From Streptomyces sp. CB01635 (GTDB taxonomy: Bacteria; Actinomycetota; Actinomycetes; Streptomycetales; Streptomycetaceae): a stretch of 64,000 bases of DNA. The position numbers and the translations under genes were made by a program. The notes below the pieces were generated by a model. It was not told the origin of the DNA, made no database searches, and worked only from the letters and a program-made list of their open reading frames with translations. The stretch covers positions 62,001-126,000 of the forward strand of contig NZ_NNBL01000021.1 of assembly GCF_002803065.1 (NCBI RefSeq). Reading direction: 5' to 3'. The number at the start of each line of letters is the position of its first letter. The stretch's first letter is position 1. Below, one piece after another: positions 17,212 to 24,992 of the stretch.

Positions 17212-17652
17212 ATGGAGGAGCTCGACCGACAGATCGTGCAGCTGCTCGTCAAGGACGGGCGGATGAGCTACACCGACCTGGGCAAGGCCACAGGCCTGTC
17301 CACGTCCGCGGTGCACCAGCGCGTGCGCCGACTCGAACAGCGCGGGGTCATCCGCGGCTATGCCGCGGTCGTCGACCCCGAGGCGGTCGGCCTGTCGCTC
17401 ACCGCCTTCATCTCGGTGAAACCGTTCGACCCCAGCGCCCCCGACGACATCGCGGAACGCCTCGCGGGCGTCCCGGAGATCGAGGCGTGCCACAGCGTCG
17501 CCGGCGATGAGAACTACATCCTCAAGGTCCGCGTGGAAACCCCGCACGACCTGGAGAACCTGCTGGCCCGGGTGCGCTCCCTCGCAGGCGTCTCCACCCG
17601 CACGACCGTGGTCCTCTCCACGCCGTACGAGGCACGGCCGCCCCGCGTCTGA
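17212..17652 (+). CDS. Lrp/AsnC family transcriptional regulator
   Basis: This 146-residue regulator has an N-terminal winged helix (L-D-R-Q-I-V-Q-L-L-V-K-D-G-R-M-S-Y-T-D-L through T-S-A-V-H-Q-R-V-R-R-L-E-Q-R-G-V-I) and a C-terminal RAM ligand-sensing domain with S-V-A-G-D-E-N-Y-I-L-K-V. It should assemble as dimers or octamers and respond to an amino acid. The ATG at 17212 gives the standard M-E-E-L-D start. A terminator hairpin follows the stop and the next gene begins 69 bp on, so it is probably monocistronic; targets cannot be read from the sequence. Confidence 0.9.
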   Translation: MEELDRQIVQLLVKDGRMSYTDLGKATGLSTSAVHQRVRRLEQRGVIRGYAAVVDPEAVGLSLTAFISVKPFDPSAPDDIAERLAGVPEIEACHSVAGDENYILKVRVETPHDLENLLARVRSLAGVSTRTTVVLSTPYEARPPRV

Positions 17653-17676
17653 CCGACGCGGGTCCGACCGCTACGG

Positions 17677-17699
17677 GCCCCCGGGTGCGGCCCGGGGGC
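17677..17699. terminator. hairpin terminator, 9-bp stem
   Basis: GCCCCCGGG (17677-17685) pairs perfectly with CCCGGGGGC (17691-17699) around TGCGG, 24 bp after the Lrp stop and 22 bp before the amidohydrolase start. Confidence 0.7.
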
Positions 17700-17721
17700 A
17701 CAAACGCGGGAAACTGTCCCC

Positions 17722-19359
17722 ATGAGTACGACCCCCACGCCGCCCGCACCGGCTGAGTCCCGCACCTTCCTTCTGCGCGGTGGCGACGTCCACAGCCCCG
17801 CCGACCCCTTCGCCACGGCCATGGTCGTCGAGCGGGGGCACGTCGCCTGGGTCGGCTCCGAAGGCGCGGCAGACGCGTTCGCCGAGGGGGTCGACGAGGT
17901 CGTCGACCTCGAAGGCGCCCTCGTCACTCCCGCGTTCACCGACGCCCACGTCCACACCACGTCGACGGGGCTCGCCCTGACCGGCCTCGACCTCTCCGCG
18001 GCCCGCACCCGGGGCGAGGCGCTCGCCCTCGTCCGCGCCCACGCGGCCGCCCGTCCCACGGACCGGATCCTCCTCGGCCACGGCTGGGACGCCGCCCGCT
18101 GGCCCGACGGCGCGCCCCTCACCCGCGCCGAGCTCGACGAGGCCACCGGCGGCCGCCCGCTCTACCTCTCGCGCATCGACGTCCACTCGGCCGCCGTCAC
18201 CACGGCCCTGCTCGACCTCGTCCCCGGCATCGCGGACCGCCCCGGATTCACCCCCGACGGCCCTCTCACCCGCGACGCCCACCACGCCGTCCGCGCCGCC
18301 GCCCACGCCGCCGTCACCCCGCAGCAGCGCACGGAGGCCCAGCGCGCGGCCCTGCGGCACGCGGCCTCCCTGGGGATCGGGTCCGTGCACGAGTGCGGCG
18401 GTCCCGACATCTCCTCCGAGGACGACTTCACCGGGCTGCTGCGGCTGGCCTCCGAGGAGTCCGGCCCCCGGGTCGTCGGCTACTGGGCCGACCGGGACAT
18501 CGACCGGGCCCGCGCGCTGGGCGCCGTCGGCGCCGCCGGTGACCTGTTCGTGGACGGCGCCCTCGGCTCGCACACGGCCTGCCTGCACGAGCCGTACGCA
18601 GACGCGGCCGCCGGGCACACCGGCACCTCCTACCTGGACGCCCACGCCGTCGCCGGCCACGTCGTCGCCTGCACCGAGGCGGGGCTCCAGGCGGGCTTCC
18701 ACGCCATCGGGGACGCCGCGGTGACCGCCGTGGTGGACGGCGTGCGCGCCGCCGCAGAGAAGGTCGGCCTCGCCCGTGTCAGGGCCGCGCGGCACCGCGT
18801 CGAGCACGCCGAGATGCTGTCGCCGGAAACCATCGCCTCCTTCGCCGAGTTCGGCCTCACCGCTTCCGTACAGCCCGCGTTCGACGCCCTGTGGGGCGGC
18901 GAGGACGGCATGTACGCGGACCGCCTCGGCGCTGAACGGGCCCGCGCCCTCAACCCGTTCGCCGCGCTCCTGCGCGCCGGGGTCCCGCTGGCCTTCGGAT
19001 CCGACAGCCCCGTCACCCCGCTCGACCCGTGGGGCACGGTCCGCGCCGCGGCCTTCCACCGCACGCCGGAGCACCGCGTGTCCGTGCGGGCCGCGTTCAC
19101 CGCGCACACCCGCGGCGGCTGGCGCGCCGTCGGCCGGGACGACGCGGGAACCCTGGTCCCGGGTGCCCCGGCGGACTACGCCGTGTGGCGCACCGAGGAG
19201 CTCGTCGTCCAGGCGCCGGACGACCGCGTCGCGCGCTGGTCGACCGACCCGCGCTCCGGGACGCCCGGTCTCCCCGATCTCACGCCGGGGGCCCAACTGC
19301 CGCTCTGCCTGCGCACGGTGGTCGGCGGGCGGACCGTGTACGTAGGGCCGGACGAGTGA
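17722..19359 (+). CDS. YtcJ-type metal-dependent amidohydrolase
   Basis: This 545-residue enzyme belongs to the amidohydrolase superfamily (Amidohydro_3, YtcJ branch). Metal ligands show as D-A-H-V-H near residue 75, a second-shell F-H-A-I-G-D-A near 330, H-R-V-E-H-A-E near 355 and the terminal catalytic Asp in F-G-S-D-S-P-V-T-P. A small beta-sandwich made from both ends frames the barrel. No signal peptide is seen, so it is cytoplasmic. YtcJ relatives hydrolyse diverse N-acyl or cyclic amides; the substrate is not predictable. It stands alone behind a terminator, and a long non-coding stretch follows. Confidence 0.85.
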   Translation: MSTTPTPPAPAESRTFLLRGGDVHSPADPFATAMVVERGHVAWVGSEGAADAFAEGVDEVVDLEGALVTPAFTDAHVHTTSTGLALTGLDLSAARTRGEALALVRAHAAARPTDRILLGHGWDAARWPDGAPLTRAELDEATGGRPLYLSRIDVHSAAVTTALLDLVPGIADRPGFTPDGPLTRDAHHAVRAAAHAAVTPQQRTEAQRAALRHAASLGIGSVHECGGPDISSEDDFTGLLRLASEESGPRVVGYWADRDIDRARALGAVGAAGDLFVDGALGSHTACLHEPYADAAAGHTGTSYLDAHAVAGHVVACTEAGLQAGFHAIGDAAVTAVVDGVRAAAEKVGLARVRAARHRVEHAEMLSPETIASFAEFGLTASVQPAFDALWGGEDGMYADRLGAERARALNPFAALLRAGVPLAFGSDSPVTPLDPWGTVRAAAFHRTPEHRVSVRAAFTAHTRGGWRAVGRDDAGTLVPGAPADYAVWRTEELVVQAPDDRVARWSTDPRSGTPGLPDLTPGAQLPLCLRTVVGGRTVYVGPDE

Positions 19360-19457
19360 TGTAGGCGTGCGCAGTACCGCCGACAGCGGTCCACCGCACG
19401 CTCGCGCGACCTGCGAGTCCTCGGCGCTGACCAGGTGGTTTCCTCAATCACCGCAGA

Positions 19458-19830
19458 TCAAACGGGTGTTGACAGCTGGGCGCGGTCGACGGGTAGGTTC
19501 GGCCGGGTCCACCACTGGACGTCCGACCGGGGAACCTCCGCGCAGTCGATGAACGCCGCTGGGTCATGGGCGGTGTGCCGCACCGGCGCACCGCCACTGG
19601 GAGCCAGGCCCAGCACCCGCGCCATGGAGCGCTGGAACGTTCCGGCCGGATGGGGGTCCCTCCCTGCTCCGCGGGAGCACGGGGGAAGGTGCGACCCGGG
19701 TGGGGCCCGGACGCTCAGTAGACAACGGCTCTCGGTAGACCCGCAGCCAGCGGTCCCAGGCCGGCCCGAAGGGCACCGGGCCCCGATCCCGCAGTCCCGC
19801 GCAGGGCGCCTTACCAGCGCCGACAAGCAC
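19458..19830 (-). pseudogene. probable broken small gene interrupted by a palindromic repeat
   Basis: The 516-bp gap between the amidohydrolase and ppm contains protein-like sequence on the minus strand in two frames. From a GTG at 19830 one frame gives L-R-D-R-G-P-V-P-F-G-P-A-W-D-R-W-L-R-V-Y. Beyond the repeat at 19651-19689 the other frame gives F-Q-R-S-M-A-R-V-L-G-L-A-P and later V-Q-W-W-T-R-P-N-L-P to a stop at 19458. Between them lies low-complexity Pro/Arg/Gly sequence made by the repeat. I do not recognise the family. A gene of about 100-120 codons broken by the repeat is the simplest reading; two unrelated fragments are possible. Confidence 0.35.
19651..19689. repeat. palindromic Streptomyces-type repeat (degenerate copy)
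   Basis: This 39-bp element begins TGGGGGTCCC, has an inner CTGCTCCGCGGGAGCA palindrome, and ends CGGGGGAAGG. It resembles short G-run-flanked palindromes scattered through Streptomyces chromosomes; a clearer copy lies at 53496-53537. It lies in the putative broken gene between the amidohydrolase and ppm. Confidence 0.6.
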
Positions 19831-19875
19831 TCTCGCTATGGTGGTCCCCTCGTACAGGAGTCTTAAGGGGAAGCT

Positions 19876-20637
19876 GTGAACGACGGCGGTGGGCGGCAGT
19901 TCGGCCCTCTCGGTACGGCGCTGGTGATCATCCCGACCTACAACGAGGCGGAGAACATCAAGTCGATCGTCGGCCGGGTGCGCGCGTCCGTGCCCGAGGC
20001 GCATGTCCTCGTCGCCGACGACAACAGCCCCGACGGCACGGGAAAGCTCGCCGACGAGCTCGCCTCGGGCGACGAGCAGGTGCGGGTCCTGCACCGGCAG
20101 GGCAAGGAAGGTCTGGGCGCGGCCTATCTCGCGGGCTTCCGCTGGGGCCTCGAGAACGGCTACGGCGTCCTGGTGGAGATGGACGCCGACGGCTCTCACC
20201 AGCCCGAGGAGCTGCCCCGGCTGCTGACCGCGCTGAAGGGCTCCGACCTCGTGCTCGGCTCGCGCTGGGTGCCCGGCGGACGGGTCGTCAACTGGCCCAA
20301 GTCGCGTGAGTTCCTCTCCCGCGGCGGCAGCACCTACTCGCGGCTGCTGCTCGACGTGCCGATCCGGGACGTCACCGGGGGCTTCCGTGCCTTCCGTCGC
20401 GAGACCCTCGAAGGCCTCGGGCTCGGCGAGGTCTCCTCGCAGGGCTACTGCTTCCAGGTCGACCTCGCCCGCCGGGCCGTCAGGGCCGGCTATCACGTCG
20501 TCGAGGTGCCCATCACGTTCGTCGAGCGCGAGCTCGGCGACTCCAAGATGAGCCGTGACATCGTCGTCGAGGCGCTGTGGCGGGTCACCGCTTGGGGCGT
20601 GGGGGAGCGCATGGGGCGTGTGATCGGCCGCAAATAG
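19876..20637 (+). CDS. ppm: polyprenol monophosphomannose synthase
   Basis: This 253-residue GT2 enzyme transfers mannose from GDP-mannose to polyprenyl phosphate at the inner membrane face, supplying the donor for protein O-mannosylation. Motifs are I-I-P-T-Y-N-E-A-E-N at the start, A-D-D-N-S-P-D-G-T, the metal-binding E-M-D-A-D-G-S-H-Q, G-S-R-W-V-P-G-G, and D-V-T-G-G-F-R-A-F-R-R. There is no fused lipoprotein N-acyltransferase domain or C-terminal membrane helix, as usual for Streptomyces. A GTG start follows AAGGGGAAGC. fxsA lies 75 bp downstream in the same direction. Confidence 0.93.
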   Translation: MNDGGGRQFGPLGTALVIIPTYNEAENIKSIVGRVRASVPEAHVLVADDNSPDGTGKLADELASGDEQVRVLHRQGKEGLGAAYLAGFRWGLENGYGVLVEMDADGSHQPEELPRLLTALKGSDLVLGSRWVPGGRVVNWPKSREFLSRGGSTYSRLLLDVPIRDVTGGFRAFRRETLEGLGLGEVSSQGYCFQVDLARRAVRAGYHVVEVPITFVERELGDSKMSRDIVVEALWRVTAWGVGERMGRVIGRK

Positions 20638-20712
20638 GCCTGAGCCGCAGCCTCCGTCGATCTTGATCTCCCGCTTACGCCACTCGGGCCGGGGCCCAGG
20701 CACACTGGGGGC

Positions 20713-21294
20713 ATGACCACTGGCACCCCGCCCCCTTCGCGCCCCGCCACGCCCCGGCGTTCCCGGGTCCGCACGTTCCTGCCGCTCGGTATCGCCGCGT
20801 GGCTGGTCCTGGAGATCTGGCTGCTGACCGTGGTCGCGGGCGCGGCCGGCGGGTTCACCGTCTTCCTGCTGCTGCTCGCCGGGATCGTGCTCGGCGCCGT
20901 CGTCATCAAGCGCGCCGGGCGCCGGGCCTTCAAGAATCTGAGCGAGACGCTGCAACAGCAGCAGAGCGGCGCGGTCCCGGCAGGCGAGCAGCGCTCCGGG
21001 GGCAACGGTCTGCTGATGCTGGCGGGCCTGCTCCTGATGATCCCCGGCCTGATCTCGGACGCCCTGGGTCTCGTCCTGCTCGTGCCGCCCGTCCGTACGG
21101 CCCTGAGCCGCTACACGGAGCGGACCATCGAGCGGAAGATGCAGTCGGCCACTCCCGGGACCTTCGGCGACGCGTTCCAGCAGGCGCGGATGCACCGGCC
21201 GGACGGCACGGTCATCCAGGGCGAGGTGATCAAGGACGATGAGCGGCCCGCACAGCGCCCCGACGCGGGTCCGCGCCCCCCGATCACTCCCTGA
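20713..21294 (+). CDS. fxsA: FxsA family membrane protein
   Basis: This 193-residue membrane protein of the FxsA family is named for suppressing F-factor exclusion of phage T7 in E. coli; its normal role is unresolved. After a Pro/Arg-rich N-terminus come three or four hydrophobic helices at about 22-40, 43-62 and 100-130, with the family signature L-L-M-L-A-G-L-L-L-M-I-P-G-L-I-S-D-A-L-G. The C-terminal third is a charged cytoplasmic tail with V-I-Q-G-E-V-I. It follows ppm in the same direction and is convergent with rbpA across a 20-bp-stem terminator. Confidence 0.88.
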   Translation: MTTGTPPPSRPATPRRSRVRTFLPLGIAAWLVLEIWLLTVVAGAAGGFTVFLLLLAGIVLGAVVIKRAGRRAFKNLSETLQQQQSGAVPAGEQRSGGNGLLMLAGLLLMIPGLISDALGLVLLVPPVRTALSRYTERTIERKMQSATPGTFGDAFQQARMHRPDGTVIQGEVIKDDERPAQRPDAGPRPPITP

Positions 21295-21348
21295 GCGTGC
21301 GCGGGGCCCAGAAGCTCACTGAGCCCCGCCCGGCGCCGGACATGCGAA

Positions 21349-21393
21349 AAGCCGTGGGCCGGACACACATGACGTGTGTCCGGCCCACGGCTT
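21349..21393. terminator. bidirectional terminator, 20-bp perfect stem
   Basis: Bases 21349-21368 and 21374-21393 are exact inverted complements around a 5-base loop, preceded by AAAA. It lies between the convergent fxsA and rbpA genes and should end both transcripts. Confidence 0.9.
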
Positions 21394-21425
21394 CTGTCAG
21401 TCGCGCTCCCGCTGCTCCCGAGGGA

Positions 21426-21800
21426 TCAGGCGGACTTGCGGCTGTCGCGCGGATGCACCGCGATGTTCATGGCACCTGATCGGAGAACGGCGAGCCGCTC
21501 CTCGAGGACCTCTTCGAGTTCCTCGCGAGTGCGCCGCTCCATCAGCATGTCCCAATGTGTACGAGCGGGCTTGGCCTTCTTCTCCTCAGGGCCGTCTCCG
21601 TCGACCAGAAGTGCTTGGGCCCCGCAGACCTTGCACTCCCACTCGGCCGGAATTTCGGCCTCCACCGAGAAGGGCATCTCAAAGCGATGTCCCTTCTCGC
21701 ATGCGTACTCCACGGCCTGGCGCGGGGCCAGGTCGATGCCGCGGTCCGTCTCATAGCTGGTCACTACGAGGCGTGTGCCGCGAAGAGCTCGCTCACTCAT
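21426..21800 (-). CDS. rbpA: RNA polymerase-binding protein RbpA
   Basis: This 124-residue actinobacterial transcription factor binds RNA polymerase and group I/II sigma factors, stabilises open complexes and supports growth and rifampicin tolerance. The N-terminal tail carries G-T-R-L-V-V-T-S-Y-E-T-D. The core zinc site uses C34, H38, C56 and C59 (Y-A-C-E-K-G-H, W-E-C-K-V-C-G). The basic linker K-K-A-K-P-A-R-T-H-W-D-M-L and the C-terminal sigma-interaction helices R-R-T-R-E-E-L-E-E-V-L-E follow. The ATG at 21800 gives the exact family length. A perfect sigma-R promoter lies upstream. Confidence 0.97.
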   Translation of the reverse strand: MSERALRGTRLVVTSYETDRGIDLAPRQAVEYACEKGHRFEMPFSVEAEIPAEWECKVCGAQALLVDGDGPEEKKAKPARTHWDMLMERRTREELEEVLEERLAVLRSGAMNIAVHPRDSRKSA

Positions 21801-21861
21801 GAATCGTGCCTCCCGGGCTTGTCGCCCACAGGACAGGTGTCGCTGTCGTCGTCATCCGGTC

Positions 21862-21887
21862 AACGTCCGGTCGGCGGTAAAGATTCC
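21862..21887 (-). promoter_or_regulatory. sigma-R promoter of rbpA
   Basis: On the minus strand, GGAAT (21883-21887) is followed after exactly 18 bp by GTT (21862-21864), the disulfide-stress sigma-R consensus GGAAT-N18-GTT. The implied transcript start lies about 55 nt before the rbpA ATG. rbpA is a known sigma-R target in Streptomyces coelicolor. Confidence 0.88.
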
Positions 21888-22055
21888 CGGTTCCGGGTCA
21901 TGCGTCGCCGTCGTAGCCGCCCCTTGTTGTACCCACCGGCGCCCGGTTTGTCACATCTGCCAGCAGATGTCACCCAGCGTTTTGCGATATTGACGTGCAG
22001 TAACGGTACGCCTGGCAGGCCAAACGCGTACACTACCGGCCTTTGGCCCCAGGTG

Positions 22056-23414
22056 CTAAATCCGGGTGGGCACGGGATTTCCTGCGGCCCGCACCGCCTG
22101 CCTCACCGGAACCCGGGCAAGCAGCACAAAGCCGATCATGAAGAACGCCACCAAGGACACGATGGCGTCCCTATAACTGCCGGTCAGCTGGTACGCGAGG
22201 CCGAAAACGAGCGGTCCGAGCCAGCTCATTCCCCGGTCACTCATCTCGTATGCGGAGTAGTACTCGGCCTCCTTTCCGGCCGGTACCAGATGGGAGAACA
22301 GGGAGCGCGACAGCGCCTGCGTGCCGCCGAGGACGAGCCCGATCCCGGCCGCCAGCGCGAAGAACCACACCGGAGCACCCGACGGCAGGAAGTAACCGGC
22401 CCCGATCGTGACCGTCCAGGCGATCAGCGAACCGAGAATCGTGTTCTTCGCGCCGTACGTACGGGCAAGGCGCCCCATCGCGAGCGCGCCCGCCACGGCA
22501 AGGACCTGGACCAGCAGCACCGCCACGATCAGCGTCGACTGGTCGAGGCCGAGTTCCTCCGAGCCGTACACGGATGCCTGCGAGATCACCGTCTGGATGC
22601 CGTCGTTGTAGACCAGATAGGCGAGCAGGAAGGAGAGCGTCAGCGGGCGGCGGCGCATGTCACGGACGGTCGAGGCCAGCTGGCGCCAGCCGGGCACGGC
22701 GGCTGCCCCGTCGTCGGCGGCTGCCGTGCGCCGGTCCCGCAGGCGCCGTAGCGGTACGAGCGTGAAAGCGCCCCACCACACACCCGCCGAGGCCAGGCAG
22801 ATCCGGACCGCCGTCGACTCGGAGACGCCGAAGGAGTCGTGGCCGGAGTACAGGACGAGGTTCGCCACCAGGACCAGCGCCCCGGACGCGTAGCCGAAGG
22901 CCCAGCCGCGCGAGGAGACCGCGTCGCGTTCCTCGGGGGGCGCGATCTGGGGCAGATACGAGTTGTAGAGGACCATCGACACCGCGAGCGAGGCATTGGC
23001 GACGACGAGCAGGAGCCCGCCCAGCAGATAGCGGTCCCCGTCCAGGAAGAACATCCCGGCGGTCGCCGTGGCCCCCAGGTAGGCCGAGATCGCGAGCAGC
23101 GGCTTCTTGCGGCCCGTACGGTCGGCGGCCGCACCCGCGAGCGGCATCACCAGGATCGAGACGATGACCGAGGCGGAGACGGTGTACGCGAAGAACGCGC
23201 CGGCCCGGACCGGTATCCCCAGGGGGTGCACGAAGCCGTCCGCGTCCGCCGCCGACTTGGCGACCGCCGTCAGATACGGCCCGAGGAACACCGTGAGGAC
23301 GCTCGTCGAATAGACCGAGCACGCCCAGTCGTAGAAGTACCAGCCCCGCTGCTCCCGGCGCCGCTGCGCCGCCTCGTCGCCCGCCGGCTCCGCCCGCACG
23401 GTGTCGCTGCCCAC
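22056..23414 (-). CDS. UMF1-family MFS transporter
   Basis: This 452-residue membrane protein has twelve predicted helices. It opens R-G-W-Y-F-Y-D-W-A-C-S-V-Y, the hallmark of the UMF1 (Atg22-like) branch, and has D-R-T-G-R-K-K in the first cytoplasmic loop. UMF1 members are thought to move amino acids or other small solutes; the substrate is unknown. The GTG at 23414 follows GAGGGGG and leaves 46 bp after the GDPD gene. Upstream starts would overlap that gene with a Pro/Gly-rich leader. It is the last gene of a YczE-GDPD-MFS minus-strand operon. Confidence 0.8.
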   Translation of the reverse strand: MGSDTVRAEPAGDEAAQRRREQRGWYFYDWACSVYSTSVLTVFLGPYLTAVAKSAADADGFVHPLGIPVRAGAFFAYTVSASVIVSILVMPLAGAAADRTGRKKPLLAISAYLGATATAGMFFLDGDRYLLGGLLLVVANASLAVSMVLYNSYLPQIAPPEERDAVSSRGWAFGYASGALVLVANLVLYSGHDSFGVSESTAVRICLASAGVWWGAFTLVPLRRLRDRRTAAADDGAAAVPGWRQLASTVRDMRRRPLTLSFLLAYLVYNDGIQTVISQASVYGSEELGLDQSTLIVAVLLVQVLAVAGALAMGRLARTYGAKNTILGSLIAWTVTIGAGYFLPSGAPVWFFALAAGIGLVLGGTQALSRSLFSHLVPAGKEAEYYSAYEMSDRGMSWLGPLVFGLAYQLTGSYRDAIVSLVAFFMIGFVLLARVPVRQAVRAAGNPVPTRI

Positions 23415-23460
23415 CCGCGCCCCCTCGCTGTCCCCGTGTCCGGACGCGGCCGGCGGGCGG

Positions 23461-24228
23461 TCAGGTCCAGGCTCCCCGGTCCTTGAGCACGTCACGCAGC
23501 GTCTCGATGTGATCGGTCATGATGCCATCCACACCGAGGTCGAGGAGTTCACCCATCTGCGCGCGGTCGTTGACCGTCCACACGTGGACCTGGAGCCCGC
23601 GCGCGTGGGCCGCGCGGACGAAGCGCCGGTCGACGACGCGTATCCCCGACTGGGCCACGGGTACCTGGGCGCACACCGCCGAAGGGCGCAGCGCCGCGGG
23701 CAGCCCGAGGGACCGCAGCCGCAGGCCGAGCACGCCACGCGTGCCGTACGACGTGGCGAGGCGGGGACCCGCGAGGGACTGTGCCCTGGCGACCCTGGCC
23801 TCCGAGAACGAGCCGACGCAGACCCGGTCCCACGCGTTCGTGCGGCCGATCAGGTCGAGCAGCGGGAGCAGCGCGGGCTCGGCCTTGACGTCCACGTTCC
23901 AGCGCACGTCGGGGAAGGTCTCCAGGAGTTCCTCGAAGAGCGGCACCGGTTCGCGGCCCGCCACGCGCGCGTGGCGCACATCGCTCCAGGGGAGGTCCGC
24001 TATGCGGCCCGCCGCGTCCGTGACCCGGTCGAGGGTCGCGTCGTGGAAGGCCACGAGCGTGCCGTCGGACGTGGCGTGCACATCGGTCTCGATATAGCGG
24101 TAGCCGAGGTCCACGGAGCGCCGGAACGCCGCCATCGTGTTCTCCAGACCGTCGGCCGTCCCGCCGCGATGGGCGAAGGCCAGCGGTCCGGAACGGTCGA
24201 GATACGGATGGCGTACGCGCGTGGTCAC
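23461..24228 (-). CDS. glycerophosphodiester phosphodiesterase family protein
   Basis: This 255-residue TIM-barrel enzyme hydrolyses glycerophosphodiesters to glycerol-3-phosphate and an alcohol. Catalytic motifs are F-A-H-R-G-G near residue 18, G-L-E-N-T, I-E-T-D-V-H, the acid-base F-H-D-A-T-L-D-R, W-N-V-D-V-K and the closing H-V-W-T-V-N-D. No signal peptide is visible, so it is the cytoplasmic type. A GTG at 24228 overlaps the stop of the upstream YczE gene by 4 bp, indicating translational coupling. Its barrel is complete. Confidence 0.9.
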   Translation of the reverse strand: MTTRVRHPYLDRSGPLAFAHRGGTADGLENTMAAFRRSVDLGYRYIETDVHATSDGTLVAFHDATLDRVTDAAGRIADLPWSDVRHARVAGREPVPLFEELLETFPDVRWNVDVKAEPALLPLLDLIGRTNAWDRVCVGSFSEARVARAQSLAGPRLATSYGTRGVLGLRLRSLGLPAALRPSAVCAQVPVAQSGIRVVDRRFVRAAHARGLQVHVWTVNDRAQMGELLDLGVDGIMTDHIETLRDVLKDRGAWT

Positions 24229-24893
24229 CGCGGAAGTATCGCCCCTTCGGGTGACGCGCCGGCAACCGCGGTGGGTGCCTCGGGCGGCGCGGGGGCGGCG
24301 AAGACCTTCAGGAACACCTGGGCCAGCGGGCCGATCGCCACGGCGTACAGGACGGTGCCGACGCCGATGGTGCCGCCGAGGGCGAAGCCCGTCGCCACCA
24401 CCGCGATCTCGATGGTCGTGCGTGCCAGCCGGATCGAGCGCCCGGTACGCCGGTGCAGCCCCGTCATCAGGCCGTCGCGCGGGCCGGGTCCGAAGGAGGC
24501 GGCGATGTAGAGGCCCGTCGCCGCGCCGTTCAGGACGATCGCCGCCGCCATCAGCGGGATCCGGATCCCGAGGGCGTGCACATCGGGGACGACGGCCAGC
24601 GCGCCGTCCATCGCGATGCCGACCACGAAGACGTTCGAGACGGTGCCGAGACCGGGGCGCTGCTTGATCGGGATCCACAGGAGCAGCACCAGGGCGCCCA
24701 CGATGATCGACACGACGCCGATGGAGAGCCCTGTGAGCTCGGCGAGGCCCTGGTGGAGCACGTTCCACGGCTCCAGGCCGAGCCCCGCCTCCACGAGGAG
24801 ACCGGAACTCACGCCGTACAGCGCCAGGCCGACGTAGAGCTGGAAGAGGCGCCGGGTGAGACCGGGGCCGGGTGGCGTGGACGACGCGGACAA
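24225..24893 (-). CDS. YczE/YyaS/YitT family membrane protein
   Basis: This 222-residue integral membrane protein has about five helices, opening R-R-L-F-Q-L-Y-V-G-L-A-L-Y-G and containing G-L-G-L-E-P-W-N-V-L-H-Q-G, the conserved loop of the YczE family, and G-P-G-P-R-D-G-L-M-T-G. Function is unproven; export or uptake of a metabolite is likely. A TTG at 24893 with AGGGGG upstream fits best. YczE genes frequently lie divergent from MocR-type regulators, as here, and the regulator is expected to control this promoter. The gene is coupled to GDPD downstream. Confidence 0.82.
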   Translation of the reverse strand: MSASSTPPGPGLTRRLFQLYVGLALYGVSSGLLVEAGLGLEPWNVLHQGLAELTGLSIGVVSIIVGALVLLLWIPIKQRPGLGTVSNVFVVGIAMDGALAVVPDVHALGIRIPLMAAAIVLNGAATGLYIAASFGPGPRDGLMTGLHRRTGRSIRLARTTIEIAVVATGFALGGTIGVGTVLYAVAIGPLAQVFLKVFAAPAPPEAPTAVAGASPEGAILPR

Positions 24894-24952
24894 GTGGAGC
24901 CCCCTGTGGTGGTAGTGGCCTGTCGCGTGACAGTCTGTGGCTTGGGAACACA

Positions 24953-24968
24953 GGCCAACCATGGCCAA
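24953..24968. promoter_or_regulatory. direct GGCCAA repeats in the YczE-MocR divergent promoter
   Basis: GGCCAA occurs at 24953-24958 and again at 24963-24968, exactly 10 bp apart, in the 99-bp gap between the divergent starts. MocR regulators often bind direct repeats, so this is a plausible autoregulatory operator. Confidence 0.45.
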
Positions 24969-24992
24969 TTCGGGGAAGGTGGACTGGACTCC

